Of a stretch of 16,504 bases of DNA, positions 5,614 to 13,393 are shown piece by piece. Origin of the DNA: Acidocella sp. Its GTDB lineage: Bacteria; Pseudomonadota; Alphaproteobacteria; Acetobacterales; Acetobacteraceae. Position numbers and translations under genes: made by a program. A model generated the notes under the pieces. It saw nothing but the letters and a program-made list of their open reading frames with translations, searched no databases and was not told the origin of the DNA. Position 1 is the first letter of the stretch, and every line of letters starts with the position of its first letter. The stretch spans positions 1 through 16,504 of the forward strand of contig JAQNCU010000018.1 in assembly GCA_029077775.1 (NCBI GenBank), given 5' to 3'.

Positions 5614-8064
5614 ATGAAATTCACCCTTTCATGGCTGAAAACCTGGCTGGAGACCGGGGCCTCGCTGGGCCAGATTACCGAGACGTTGTCGGCCATCGGG
5701 CTGGAGGTGGAGGCGGTTACCGACCGGGGGGCGGCGCTGGCGGCGTTCGTGATCGCCGAAGTGGTGGAGGCCCTGCCCCACCCCAATGCCGACCGCCTGC
5801 GCGCCTGCACGGTGAATGCCGGGGGCGGGCATGTCTCAGTGGTGTGTGGCGCGCCGAATGCGCGCGCCGGTATGCGCGCGGTTTTCGCCCCGCCGGGCGC
5901 GTATATTCCGGGCAGCGGGATCACGCTGAAGACCGGCGAGATACGGGGCGTGAAATCCGAGGGGATGCTGGTGAGCTTCCGCGAGCTTGGCCTGGGTGAC
6001 GAGCATGACGGGATTATAGAACTGCCGAATGATGCGCCCATTGGCACGGCCTATGCCGCCTGGGCCGGGCTGGATGACCCGGTGATCGAGGTCTCGGTGA
6101 CGCCAAACCGGGGCGATGCGCTCTCAGTGCGGGGGATCGCGCGGGATCTGGCGGCGGCGGGGCTGGGCACGTTGCGGGGCTTTGCGCCACCGCCGATAAC
6201 CGGTGAGGGGGCGGCCAGCGTGGTGTGGGATAACCAGTTTGAGGCGGCGTGCCCCTGGGTGTTGGGGCGCAGCATCAGTGGCGTGAAAAATGGTCCGAGC
6301 CCGGAATGGCTGAAAACGCGGCTGGAATCCGTCGGCCTGCGGCCGATCAACGCCTTAGCGGATATTACGAATTTTTTTACGCTGGATTTAGGCCGCCCGC
6401 TGCATGTGTTCGATGCCAGCAAGATCACCGGCAATTTGCTGTATTTGCGCGCCGGGCAGGGCGAGAGCTTCATGGGTTTGCACGGCAAGCCTGTGACGGT
6501 GGGGGCGGAGGATTGCGTAATCGCCGATGCCGCGGGGGTGCAGTCATTGGCCGGGATCATGGGCGGTGAAGCCACCGGGACCGATGACGAGACCACGGAG
6601 GTGTTCATCGAATGCGCGCTGTTCGACCGCGTGCGGATCGCGCAGACCGGCCAGCGTTTGGGGATTTTTTCCGATGCGCGGCAACGCTTTGAGCGTGGGA
6701 TCGACAGCCAGTTGCTGCCAGCCGCGCTGGATGCCGCGACCGCGATGATTATGGAGGTTTGCGGCGGCAGGCCGAGCCTGGTGACCAAGGCCGGGGCGCG
6801 ACCGGATTGGCGACGGATGGCAAGGCTGCGCTTTGACCGGATCGCCAGCTTCGGCGGGGCCGAGATGAGTGCGGATGATGCGGTGGCATCGCTGGAAATG
6901 CTGGGCTTTACGGTGCAGGCACGGGATGCGCAGAGCGTGCGCGTGGCGGTCCCGAGCTGGCGCAACGATATCGCGCAGCCGCCCGCGCTCGACCAGGCGG
7001 ATGTGCCGAATGCGGCCATCGCCGCGGCCGGTGCCGCAGAGATTGAGCCCGAGGTTGATCTGCTGGAGGAGATTTTACGGCTGCGCGGTTTGGATGCCAT
7101 TACGCCTGTATCGCTGCCGGTTGAAGCGGCGGTGGCGAGCCCTGCCATGACGCCCAAACAGGCGCGCAACGGGCTTGCCCGGCGGGTGCTGGCGGCGCGC
7201 GGGATGCTGGAATGCGTGACGTTTTCGTTCCTCGACCATAATGTGTCGGGCTTGTTCGGGGACGCGCCGGAGAGCTTAAGGCTGGCCAACCCGATTGCCG
7301 CCGATCTGGACCAGATGCGCCCGACGCCGCTGGCCACATTGGCGCTGGCGGCGGCGCGCAATGCCGCGCGCGGGCTGGGTGATTTCGGGTTGTTCGAGGT
7401 CGGCCCCGCCTATACCGGGGCGGCGGCGCAGGCGCTGGTGGCGGCGGGACTGCGCGTGGGCGGCACGGCGTTGTCGGCCATTACGGCACCGCGGCGCTAT
7501 GATGTGTGGGATGCCAAGGCCGATGCGCTGGCCGTGCTGGCGGCTTTGGGTATGCCGCTGGAGGCCGTGACGACCAGCCTGGATGCCGGGGCCTATTACC
7601 ATCCCGGGCAGAGCGGCGTGCTCCGCCAGGGGCCGAAGACCGTGCTGGCGGCGTTTGGCACCTTGCACCCGAAATTATGCGCGCGGCTGGATCTGCCGGG
7701 CGGGAGCGTGGCGTTTGAGATTTTCCTCGATGCGGTCGCGGCGCCGAAGCGGCGCGGGAAGGCGCCGTTGGTGCTGTCACCCTTGCAGCCAATCCGGCGG
7801 GATTTCGCATTTTTGGTGGATAAATCAGTGGCGGCGGAGAGTTTGTTGCGGGCGGCGCGCGGCGCGGCGCGGCAGGTGATCAGCGAGGTTGTGCTGTTCG
7901 ACCGTTACGAGGGCGCGGGCGTGCCCGAGGGGCAGGTTTCTCTCGCCATCGCGGTGACGCTGCAACCGATGGAGAAAAGCTTCTCGGATGCCGAGATCGA
8001 GGGGTTCAGCGCGAAGATTGTCGCCGATGTGGCCAAGAAAACGGGGGGCGTATTACGCGGGTAA
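5614..8064 (+). CDS. pheT: phenylalanyl-tRNA synthetase beta subunit PheT
   Basis: Beta subunit of PheRS, providing tRNA binding and editing. At 816 aa it is full length. Domains in order: N-terminal B1; EMAP-like tRNA-binding fold (about 40-150, with PHPNADRLRACTV and KSEGMLVSFRELGL); B3/B4 editing domain (about 205-390, with RPINALADITNFF and SLAGIMGGEATGT); B5 (about 400-490); synthetase-like core; and the C-terminal anticodon-binding FDX-ACB domain (about 718-816, SPLQPIRRDFAFLVDK onward). Within B5 there is an extra segment (about 454-479, AQPPALDQ...AAEIEP) between SWRNDI and EVDLLEEIL. GAGGGGG just upstream, within the end of pheS, serves as ribosome-binding site. It ends directly against the convergent gene at 8065. 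Confidence 0.97.
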   Translation: MKFTLSWLKTWLETGASLGQITETLSAIGLEVEAVTDRGAALAAFVIAEVVEALPHPNADRLRACTVNAGGGHVSVVCGAPNARAGMRAVFAPPGAYIPGSGITLKTGEIRGVKSEGMLVSFRELGLGDEHDGIIELPNDAPIGTAYAAWAGLDDPVIEVSVTPNRGDALSVRGIARDLAAAGLGTLRGFAPPPITGEGAASVVWDNQFEAACPWVLGRSISGVKNGPSPEWLKTRLESVGLRPINALADITNFFTLDLGRPLHVFDASKITGNLLYLRAGQGESFMGLHGKPVTVGAEDCVIADAAGVQSLAGIMGGEATGTDDETTEVFIECALFDRVRIAQTGQRLGIFSDARQRFERGIDSQLLPAALDAATAMIMEVCGGRPSLVTKAGARPDWRRMARLRFDRIASFGGAEMSADDAVASLEMLGFTVQARDAQSVRVAVPSWRNDIAQPPALDQADVPNAAIAAAGAAEIEPEVDLLEEILRLRGLDAITPVSLPVEAAVASPAMTPKQARNGLARRVLAARGMLECVTFSFLDHNVSGLFGDAPESLRLANPIAADLDQMRPTPLATLALAAARNAARGLGDFGLFEVGPAYTGAAAQALVAAGLRVGGTALSAITAPRRYDVWDAKADALAVLAALGMPLEAVTTSLDAGAYYHPGQSGVLRQGPKTVLAAFGTLHPKLCARLDLPGGSVAFEIFLDAVAAPKRRGKAPLVLSPLQPIRRDFAFLVDKSVAAESLLRAARGAARQVISEVVLFDRYEGAGVPEGQVSLAIAVTLQPMEKSFSDAEIEGFSAKIVADVAKKTGGVLRG

Positions 8065-8271
8065 TCAATGTCTGCCGTTCAGCAGGGCATACACGCGTAA
8101 GGCGGAGGCCAGAGGGCAAGTGGGGCTGCGGGTGGCGTCGATCTCGGTGACCAGGTGGCTGAGCGTTTGCCCTTGGGCGGCGGCGCAGGCTTCCAGGGCG
8201 GCCCAGAATTCAGGCTCCAGCGCGATGCTGGTGCGGTGGCCGGACAGGCTGAGGCTAATCTTCGATAACAT
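8065..8271 (-). CDS. small ribbon-helix-helix domain protein (RHH_4 type)
   Basis: A 68-aa protein with the pattern of the alphaproteobacterial ribbon-helix-helix family: a short N-terminal strand, HRTSIALEPEFWAALEACA, then QGQTLSHLVTEID and a C-terminal LASALRVYALLN. Ribbon-helix-helix proteins usually bind DNA as dimers, but this subfamily has no firmly assigned target, so a regulatory role is inference. The ATG lies inside the last codons of hpnN (17-nt overlap, different frame), so the two are transcribed together. Its stop codon abuts the stop codon of the convergent pheT with no gap. It is not next to a toxin gene, so an antitoxin role is unlikely. Confidence 0.82.
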   Translation of the reverse strand: MLSKISLSLSGHRTSIALEPEFWAALEACAAAQGQTLSHLVTEIDATRSPTCPLASALRVYALLNGRH

Positions 8272-10834
8272 CGGCTAAGAGATATAACATCGCGGGCAGG
8301 AACAGGAAGGTCGCGATGAGGACCGCGAGCAGGCTGAGCAGGAGCAGCACGCCCATGCTCGCGGTGCCGCGATCCGCCGAGGCGGCGAGCGTGCCAAAGG
8401 CGGTGCCCGTGGTGAGTGCCGAGAACAGCACGGCATGGGCGGTGGCGGAGTTTAAAAACCGCTTCATGCCCGCGCGAAAATTCATCACGAAATACACGTT
8501 GAAGGAGACCCCGACGCCGAGCAGCAAAGGCAGCGCGATGATGTTGGCGTAGTTGATGGATAGGCCATAGAGGCGCGCGAACAAAGCCGTCATCAGACCG
8601 GATAAGGCCAAGGTGGCCAGCACCAACGCGCTGTCGCGCAGGTTGCGGAAGACCAGCAGCAGGATGGCCGTGATCGCGATGATGGCGAGGGTTGCAGCCT
8701 CCTGGAACGAGGCGATGATGGTGCCTGCCGTGGCCATGGTGGATATGGCCGGACCCCCCGCATTCGGCGCGATGGCGCGCACCGCGCGGGAGAATTGCCG
8801 CAGGCCCGCCGTGGTTTGCGCCGCCGCCGAGGGGAAGGCCTCCACGCGCACCTCGCCGTTGGGCAGAAACCAATCCCGCGCGATGTCGGGCGGGAGGTTT
8901 TGCCGGGTGATGGGCTGCGCGTTGAGGCTGAGCGACAAGCGGTTGAGTTCGGCGGGCAGGAACCGCGTGATCGCGTTGTTCATCGCCATGATCTGGGTGT
9001 CGCTGGCAGTTTGCAGGCGCGCCAGGGTGCCCGCGATGGCGAGCAAGGGCGAGGATGGTGGCAAATGGGGGGCGACGGCCATGATCTGGTCATGCGCCTT
9101 GGCTATCGACGCGCGGATATCCGCCGCTGTGGGGATAGATGATGGCGGTGATTGCGCGGCGAGCAATGTGGGGGCGAGGATGGTTTGCGCCTGCGCCAGC
9201 ATGGCGAGCTTGGGCGCTTGGTCATCGGGCACGAAGGTGGCACCGCTGAGCACGGCGGCGACCTGTGGCAAGGCGGCCAGCTTTGCCGCGAGCGCCTTGG
9301 CGGGGGCGAGGCCAGGGGCGAGCGCGTCGGCGTAAAACGGATTGGTGGCGGGGTTGGCGAGCAGGGTTTTCAGCGTGACCATGCTCTCAGTATGCGGGTC
9401 TTTGGTGTCGAGCGGGTTGGCATCGAAGCCGATGGTTATGGCGCTGTAGGCCCCGGCCAGTGCCACCAGCGCGAAGGCGGCGAGCACGGCGGCGCGGTGG
9501 CGGCGCAGGAAATTATCCCCCGCCTCAGCGAAGGGCAAGCCGATGGGCACGCTCTCGGCCTTTGGCTGGAACAGCGTGAGCAGAGCGGGCAGGAAGATGA
9601 TGGTGCAGAAAAACGCGATGAACATGCCCGCACCGGCGATGATGCCGAGTTCCGCGACACCGATGAAAGGCGTTGGCGCGAAGGCGAGAAAGCCGCTGGC
9701 CGTGGCGGTGGCGGCGAGCGCGATCTGGCCGCCTGCCTGGCGCGCGGTCTCAGGGATGGCGGCCGCCAAGATGGGTGTGGCGTGGCGGACATCGCGCAAG
9801 CGGACGCAGAACTGGATGCCGAAATCAACCGCGAGGCCGATGAACAGGATGGCAAACGCGACAGAGATCAAATTCATCACGCCGATGAACACCGCCGCGA
9901 AGCCGATGGTGAGCGCGAGGCCGAGGATGAGGGTGGCGAGGATGGGCAAGATGAGACGCCAGCTGCGCAAAGCGAGGAACAGCCAGAGCGTGATGAGCGC
10001 GAGGCTGACCAGGCTGCCCGCGACCAGCCCCTGGGTGAGCGAGGCGAATTGCTCATCCGAAAGGGGGATTTGCCCGGTATAATCCACGCGCACACGGCCC
10101 GCCCGGACATCAGGCAATGATGCCGCGATACGCCGCAGGGCCGCCGTTGCCGCGCCGCCGGGTTGCAGCGTGCCATTGTTCAAAACCGGGTGGATGAGCA
10201 CGAAATCAGCACCCGATGCACCGAGATTGCCGCCGATCAGCCCCTGCCAGGACAGGGGCTCCGGGTGACCATTGGCGGCGTTTTGTAGATTTTGCGCGAT
10301 GACCCCGAGCGCCTGGGCGTAAGGGGTGAGGTTGGCCCCGGCCTGCACGCCCTGGGCGATCAAACCCAGCCCGGTGAACAGGCCGCGGGCCGAGGGGTCC
10401 GCGGCGAGTTGGCCGAGAAAGGGCTGGGCCGCGACGATCGAGGTGAGGAGGTTGGCGAGCTTTGCCTGCGGCAGCAGCAGCAGACCTTCCTGCGTGTAAA
10501 AGGGCGCGGCGGCGGGATTATGCGAATCGATGAAATCAGTTTTGTCAGCGGCGATGGCGGTGTTCAGCGCGGCGGCGCTCTCGTTTGTTTCCTCCGGCGT
10601 GGCGCCGCGGATCACCGCCACGATGAGGCGGTCGAATTGTGGGAAATCCCGGCTTTCCTCGATCTGGGCCTGACGCCAGGGCAGGGTTTTGGCGAACAGA
10701 TCGTTGGTGTCGGTGTCGATTTTTAAATGCCGGGCGCTGTAGCCGATGGATAGAAGGCCAAGCGCCAGAGACAGGACCACGACACGCCAGGGGGCGGCGC
10801 GCGCGGCACCGACAATTTTTGTGATCCAGCGCAA
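8255..10834 (-). CDS. hpnN: hopanoid-associated RND/MMPL transporter HpnN
   Basis: Inner-membrane RND-superfamily transporter; HpnN is known to move hopanoids to the outer membrane in alphaproteobacteria. It is 859 aa with the two-fold RND layout: first helix (about 15-32), a large periplasmic loop starting HLKIDTDTNDLFAKTLPWRQ, a membrane block with GLAVDFGIQF (about 333-342), a second periplasmic loop, and a second membrane block with ALPLLLGVGVSFNVYFVMNF (about 767-786), which is characteristic of HpnN. The start codon is TTG at 10834, backed by a strong GGAGGG seven bases upstream. Other squalene-hopene pathway genes are not next to it. The gene upstream on the same strand is YggT-like, and it overlaps the downstream ribbon-helix-helix gene. 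Other MMPL proteins are the alternative, but the motifs favour HpnN. Confidence 0.92.
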   Translation of the reverse strand: MRWITKIVGAARAAPWRVVVLSLALGLLSIGYSARHLKIDTDTNDLFAKTLPWRQAQIEESRDFPQFDRLIVAVIRGATPEETNESAAALNTAIAADKTDFIDSHNPAAAPFYTQEGLLLLPQAKLANLLTSIVAAQPFLGQLAADPSARGLFTGLGLIAQGVQAGANLTPYAQALGVIAQNLQNAANGHPEPLSWQGLIGGNLGASGADFVLIHPVLNNGTLQPGGAATAALRRIAASLPDVRAGRVRVDYTGQIPLSDEQFASLTQGLVAGSLVSLALITLWLFLALRSWRLILPILATLILGLALTIGFAAVFIGVMNLISVAFAILFIGLAVDFGIQFCVRLRDVRHATPILAAAIPETARQAGGQIALAATATASGFLAFAPTPFIGVAELGIIAGAGMFIAFFCTIIFLPALLTLFQPKAESVPIGLPFAEAGDNFLRRHRAAVLAAFALVALAGAYSAITIGFDANPLDTKDPHTESMVTLKTLLANPATNPFYADALAPGLAPAKALAAKLAALPQVAAVLSGATFVPDDQAPKLAMLAQAQTILAPTLLAAQSPPSSIPTAADIRASIAKAHDQIMAVAPHLPPSSPLLAIAGTLARLQTASDTQIMAMNNAITRFLPAELNRLSLSLNAQPITRQNLPPDIARDWFLPNGEVRVEAFPSAAAQTTAGLRQFSRAVRAIAPNAGGPAISTMATAGTIIASFQEAATLAIIAITAILLLVFRNLRDSALVLATLALSGLMTALFARLYGLSINYANIIALPLLLGVGVSFNVYFVMNFRAGMKRFLNSATAHAVLFSALTTGTAFGTLAASADRGTASMGVLLLLSLLAVLIATFLFLPAMLYLLADVIED

Positions 10835-10846
10835 GTAACTACCCTC

Positions 10847-10852
10847 CCGTGC
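10847..10852 (-). promoter_or_regulatory. strong ribosome-binding site deciding the TTG start of hpnN
   Basis: On the minus strand the sequence reads GGAGGGTAGTTACTTG, a near-ideal Shine-Dalgarno seven bases before TTG. No ATG or GTG is better placed, so this site fixes the hpnN start at a TTG codon. Confidence 0.75.
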
Positions 10853-10885
10853 CCGAAGGCGGCATATAGGGACGAGGCTGGGCGA

Positions 10886-11191
10886 TCAGAAGGTGAGCCC
10901 GGACATCATAAGCCGCCCGTAAATATCCGAGAGCAGGAATTGCAGGGCTTGCAGGAGCAAAATGGCGACCAAAGGCGAGAGATCGACATTGCCGAAATAG
11001 GGCAGATGGCGGCGGATGGGGGCGAGGATGGGGTTGGTGACCCGGTTGAGGAAATCCCCGATGGTGTAGACGAATTGGCTGCGCGAATTCACCACCCCGA
11101 AGGCGATCAACATGCTCATAATGGCGGCGGCGATGATGGCGAGGATCATCAGGTGGATGACCTCACCCAGCAGCCAGAAGATTGCAAACAT
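10886..11191 (-). CDS. YggT family integral membrane protein
   Basis: A small inner-membrane protein of 101 aa with two hydrophobic helices (about 5-32 and 74-92). Between them is the YggT signature: an aromatic/Gly start (FVYTIGDFLNRVTNP) followed by ILAPIRRHLP and FGNVDLSPLVAILLL. The family is widespread and poorly understood; in E. coli and other bacteria it has been linked to osmotic or cell-division functions, and none can be assigned here. I chose ATG 11191 because GAGG lies six bases upstream. A longer frame back to 11227 adds 12 unconvincing residues. It lies 51 nt upstream of hpnN on the same strand and may be co-transcribed with it. It is divergent from tRNA-Ala. Confidence 0.9.
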   Translation of the reverse strand: MFAIFWLLGEVIHLMILAIIAAAIMSMLIAFGVVNSRSQFVYTIGDFLNRVTNPILAPIRRHLPYFGNVDLSPLVAILLLQALQFLLSDIYGRLMMSGLTF

Positions 11192-11230
11192 GTTGGACCT
11201 CGAAGCTGTAATGGGTGGCGAATGCACCCT

Positions 11231-11259
11231 TCAGTACTTGCCGCGACCATAGCTGGCAA
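11231..11259 (-). promoter_or_regulatory. weak candidate promoter for the YggT-hpnN unit
   Basis: On the minus strand TTGCCA (11259-11254) matches the -35 consensus at five of six bases. TACTGA (11236-11231) follows at 17-nt spacing but is a poor -10. It lies 40 nt before the YggT start. Position and spacing favour it; the -10 box does not. Confidence 0.25.
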
Positions 11260-11326
11260 TGTTGACTTCCCCACCTGGATGCGCGATGCCGCGCAGCGGA
11301 TGGACCCGGTGTATTCTTTGTGTCGC

Positions 11327-11402
11327 GGGGCTGTAGCTCAGTTGGTAGAGCGCGTCGTTCGCAATGACGAGGTCTGGGGTTCGATTCCCCACAGCTCCAC
11401 CA
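11327..11402 (+). tRNA. tRNA-Ala (anticodon CGC)
   Basis: A complete 76-nt cloverleaf. The acceptor stem pairs GGGGCTG with CAGCTCC and includes the G3-U70 wobble pair that marks tRNA-Ala for alanyl-tRNA synthetase. The D arm is GCTCAGTTGGTAGAGC. The anticodon stem CGTCG/TGACG closes the loop TTCGCAA, with anticodon CGC (reads GCG). The T arm is CTGGGGTTCGATTCCCCAC. The 3' CCA is encoded (11400-11402). It stands alone, 39 nt before the rsmB start, with no terminator hairpin between, so co-transcription with rsmB is possible. Confidence 0.97.
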
Positions 11403-11441
11403 TCCTTTTTACATGGCTCTGGCCGGTTTGCGGGGTGTCGC

Positions 11442-12668
11442 GTGGTTGACCCGACGCGGCACGCGGCCTTTGCGCTGCTGCATGCGGTGCTGGTCACGCA
11501 CAAAACGCTGGATGTGGCGCTGGATGAGCTGCCCGCCATCGACCCGCGCGACAAGGCGGCCGCGCACAGGCTTGCCGCCTGCGTGCTGCGCCATATGGGC
11601 ACGCTGGATGCCGTGCTGGAGCCGTTTTTGAGCCGCGCGCCGCCGGTGCCCGTGCGCCATGTTTTATGGCTGGGGGCGGCGGCGATTTTGTTTTTGGAGA
11701 CGCCGGGACACGCCGCCGTGGCGACCGCTGTGGAGCTTGCCCGCGCGCGTAAGCTGAGCGCCTTTACCGGGTTGGTGAATGCGGTGCTGCGTAAAATCGC
11801 GTCTGGTGGGACAGGGTTGCTGGACGGGCTCGACATGCCCAGGCTGGACACGCCTGCCTGGGCCTGGGCGAGCTGGGGGGCGCAGGCGCGCGTGATCGCC
11901 AGCGCCCATGCCAGCCTCGCCCCGCTGGATGTGTCGGCCAAGCCCGGTTTTGATTGTGCCGGGGGCGTGCGTCTGCCGACGGGCACCACGCGCTTTCCCG
12001 CCGGGACCAGTGCCGCCGAGATACTGAAGGCGGGCGGGAATAATGTTTGGGTTCAGGATGCGGCGGCCGCCCTGCCCGCTTTGCTGTTGGATGTATCACC
12101 CGGCGAGCGCGTGCTGGATTTATGCGCGGCACCGGGCGGCAAGACCGCGCAGCTTGTGGCGGCGGGGGCCAGGGTGACGGCGGTGGAGCGCGATGCGGCG
12201 CGCATGAGCGTGTTGAAAGCCAACCTCGCGCGGTTGCAATTATCGGCTGAGATGGTGCAGGCCGATGCGCTGACATGGCGGCCAGAGGCGCTGTTTCCGG
12301 CGATTTTGCTGGACGCGCCGTGCAGCGCCACGGGCACCATCCGCCGCCACCCTGATTTGTTGCATCTGCGCCAGCCGCACGGCCTGAACGCGCTGGCCAA
12401 GGCGCAGGACGCGCTGCTGGATGCGGCCTGCGGGATGCTCGCCCCAGGCGGGCGGCTGATTTATGCCGTGTGTTCGCTGCAACCCAATGAGGGCGCGGCG
12501 CGGATCGATGCCGCCTGTGCCCGGCTTGGCCTGCGCCGGGAGCCGATGGTGCTGCCCGATTTGCCCGAGGCGGTAACCGAGGCGGGTGATATAAGCACGC
12601 ACCCCGGCATGTGGGCGGACCGTGGGGGGCTGGACGGGTTTTTTATCTCTCGATTGCGACGCGTTTAG
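11442..12668 (+). CDS. rsmB: 16S rRNA (cytosine-C5) methyltransferase RsmB family
   Basis: SAM-dependent methyltransferase of the RsmB/NOP2 family, which methylates C967 of 16S rRNA (E. coli numbering). It is 408 aa from the chosen start. An N-terminal NusB-like RNA-binding domain (about 1-130) is followed by the Rossmann methyltransferase with VLDLCAAPGGK (224-234), DAPCSATG (291-298, general cysteine motif IV) and VCSLQPNEG with catalytic Cys344 (motif VI). The frame is open back into the tRNA gene, but the only start codon between the tRNA and the conserved N-terminus (DPTRHAAFALLHAVL) is GTG 11442, preceded by GGGG. It leads the rsmB-rpe-heparinase run. The exact target base is inferred from the family. 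Confidence 0.92.
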   Translation: MVDPTRHAAFALLHAVLVTHKTLDVALDELPAIDPRDKAAAHRLAACVLRHMGTLDAVLEPFLSRAPPVPVRHVLWLGAAAILFLETPGHAAVATAVELARARKLSAFTGLVNAVLRKIASGGTGLLDGLDMPRLDTPAWAWASWGAQARVIASAHASLAPLDVSAKPGFDCAGGVRLPTGTTRFPAGTSAAEILKAGGNNVWVQDAAAALPALLLDVSPGERVLDLCAAPGGKTAQLVAAGARVTAVERDAARMSVLKANLARLQLSAEMVQADALTWRPEALFPAILLDAPCSATGTIRRHPDLLHLRQPHGLNALAKAQDALLDAACGMLAPGGRLIYAVCSLQPNEGAARIDAACARLGLRREPMVLPDLPEAVTEAGDISTHPGMWADRGGLDGFFISRLRRV

Positions 12669-12727
12669 ATTTGGCTGTCGGGCGGCGGCTTGTTCCAACG
12701 CGGCGGGCATAGGTACAAGATGAGGCC

Positions 12728-13393
12728 ATGGACAATGCCCCGACTCGAATTTTGATCGCCCCCAGCCTGCTCGCGGCGGATTTCGCGCGGTTGGGTGAGG
12801 AGAGCCGTGCTGTGGCGGAAGCCGGGGCGGATTGGTTGCATATGGATGTGATGGACGGGCATTTTGTGCCCAATATCAGTTTTGGGCCGCTGGTGGTCAA
12901 AGCGTTGCGCCGCCATGTGTCCATCCCCATGGATGTGCATTTGATGATCGGGCCTGTGGACCCGTATATCCCGGCCTTTGCCGAGGCGGGGGCGGACCAT
13001 ATCAGCGTGCATCCGGAATCCGGCCCGCATTTGCACCGCACGCTGCAACTTATACGCTCCTTGGGCAAAAAATCGGGCGTGGTGTTGAACCCGGCCACGC
13101 CGGTCGAGGCGATTACGCATGTGCTGGATCTCGTCGATATCATCATGGTGATGACCGTGAACCCGGGCTTTGGCGGCCAGGCGTTCATTGCCTCGCAGCT
13201 TGGCAAAATTAGGGTTCTGCGCCGGATGATCGACGAGACCGGGCGGGATATCGTTTTGCAGGTCGATGGCGGGGTGACGCCGCAGACCGCGGGCCAGGTG
13301 TGCGGCGCCGGGGCCGATTGCCTGATCGCGGGGACCGCCATTTTCAGCGCGCCGGATTATGCGGCAGCGATTATGGCGTTGCGCGCCGGATGA
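12728..13393 (+). CDS. rpe: ribulose-phosphate 3-epimerase
   Basis: Interconverts D-ribulose 5-phosphate and D-xylulose 5-phosphate in the pentose phosphate and Calvin pathways; cytoplasmic TIM barrel with a metal cofactor. It is 221 aa, normal length. Visible motifs: IAPSLLAADFA (10-20), HMDVMDGHFVPN (38-49, with His38 and catalytic Asp40), MDVHLM (68-73, His71), MTVNPGFGGQAF (142-153), VDGGV (179-183, Asp180) and AGTAIF (201-206). GAGG sits very close to the ATG. A 59-nt gap separates it from rsmB, and its stop overlaps the start of the heparinase-family gene (ATGA). No Calvin-cycle genes are nearby, so the role is most likely the pentose phosphate pathway. Confidence 0.97.
   Translation: MDNAPTRILIAPSLLAADFARLGEESRAVAEAGADWLHMDVMDGHFVPNISFGPLVVKALRRHVSIPMDVHLMIGPVDPYIPAFAEAGADHISVHPESGPHLHRTLQLIRSLGKKSGVVLNPATPVEAITHVLDLVDIIMVMTVNPGFGGQAFIASQLGKIRVLRRMIDETGRDIVLQVDGGVTPQTAGQVCGAGADCLIAGTAIFSAPDYAAAIMALRAG

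Noticed and set aside
6051..7361. 436-codon minus-strand frame inside pheT
   Set aside because: It lies antisense to conserved PheT domains, has Ser/Ala/Pro-rich random composition and resembles no family.
8065..8271. Ribbon-helix-helix protein as an antitoxin
   Set aside because: No toxin gene is adjacent; the neighbours are hpnN and pheT.
9152..10120. 322-codon plus-strand frame opposite hpnN
   Set aside because: Its Glu/Gly/Arg/Asp-rich composition is the antisense of membrane codons; hpnN is clearly the real gene.
11262..11290. TTGACT as a -35 box for tRNA-Ala
   Set aside because: The base pairs 17 nt downstream (GATGCC) do not resemble a -10 box, and the better -10 (TATTCT at 11312) is too far away.
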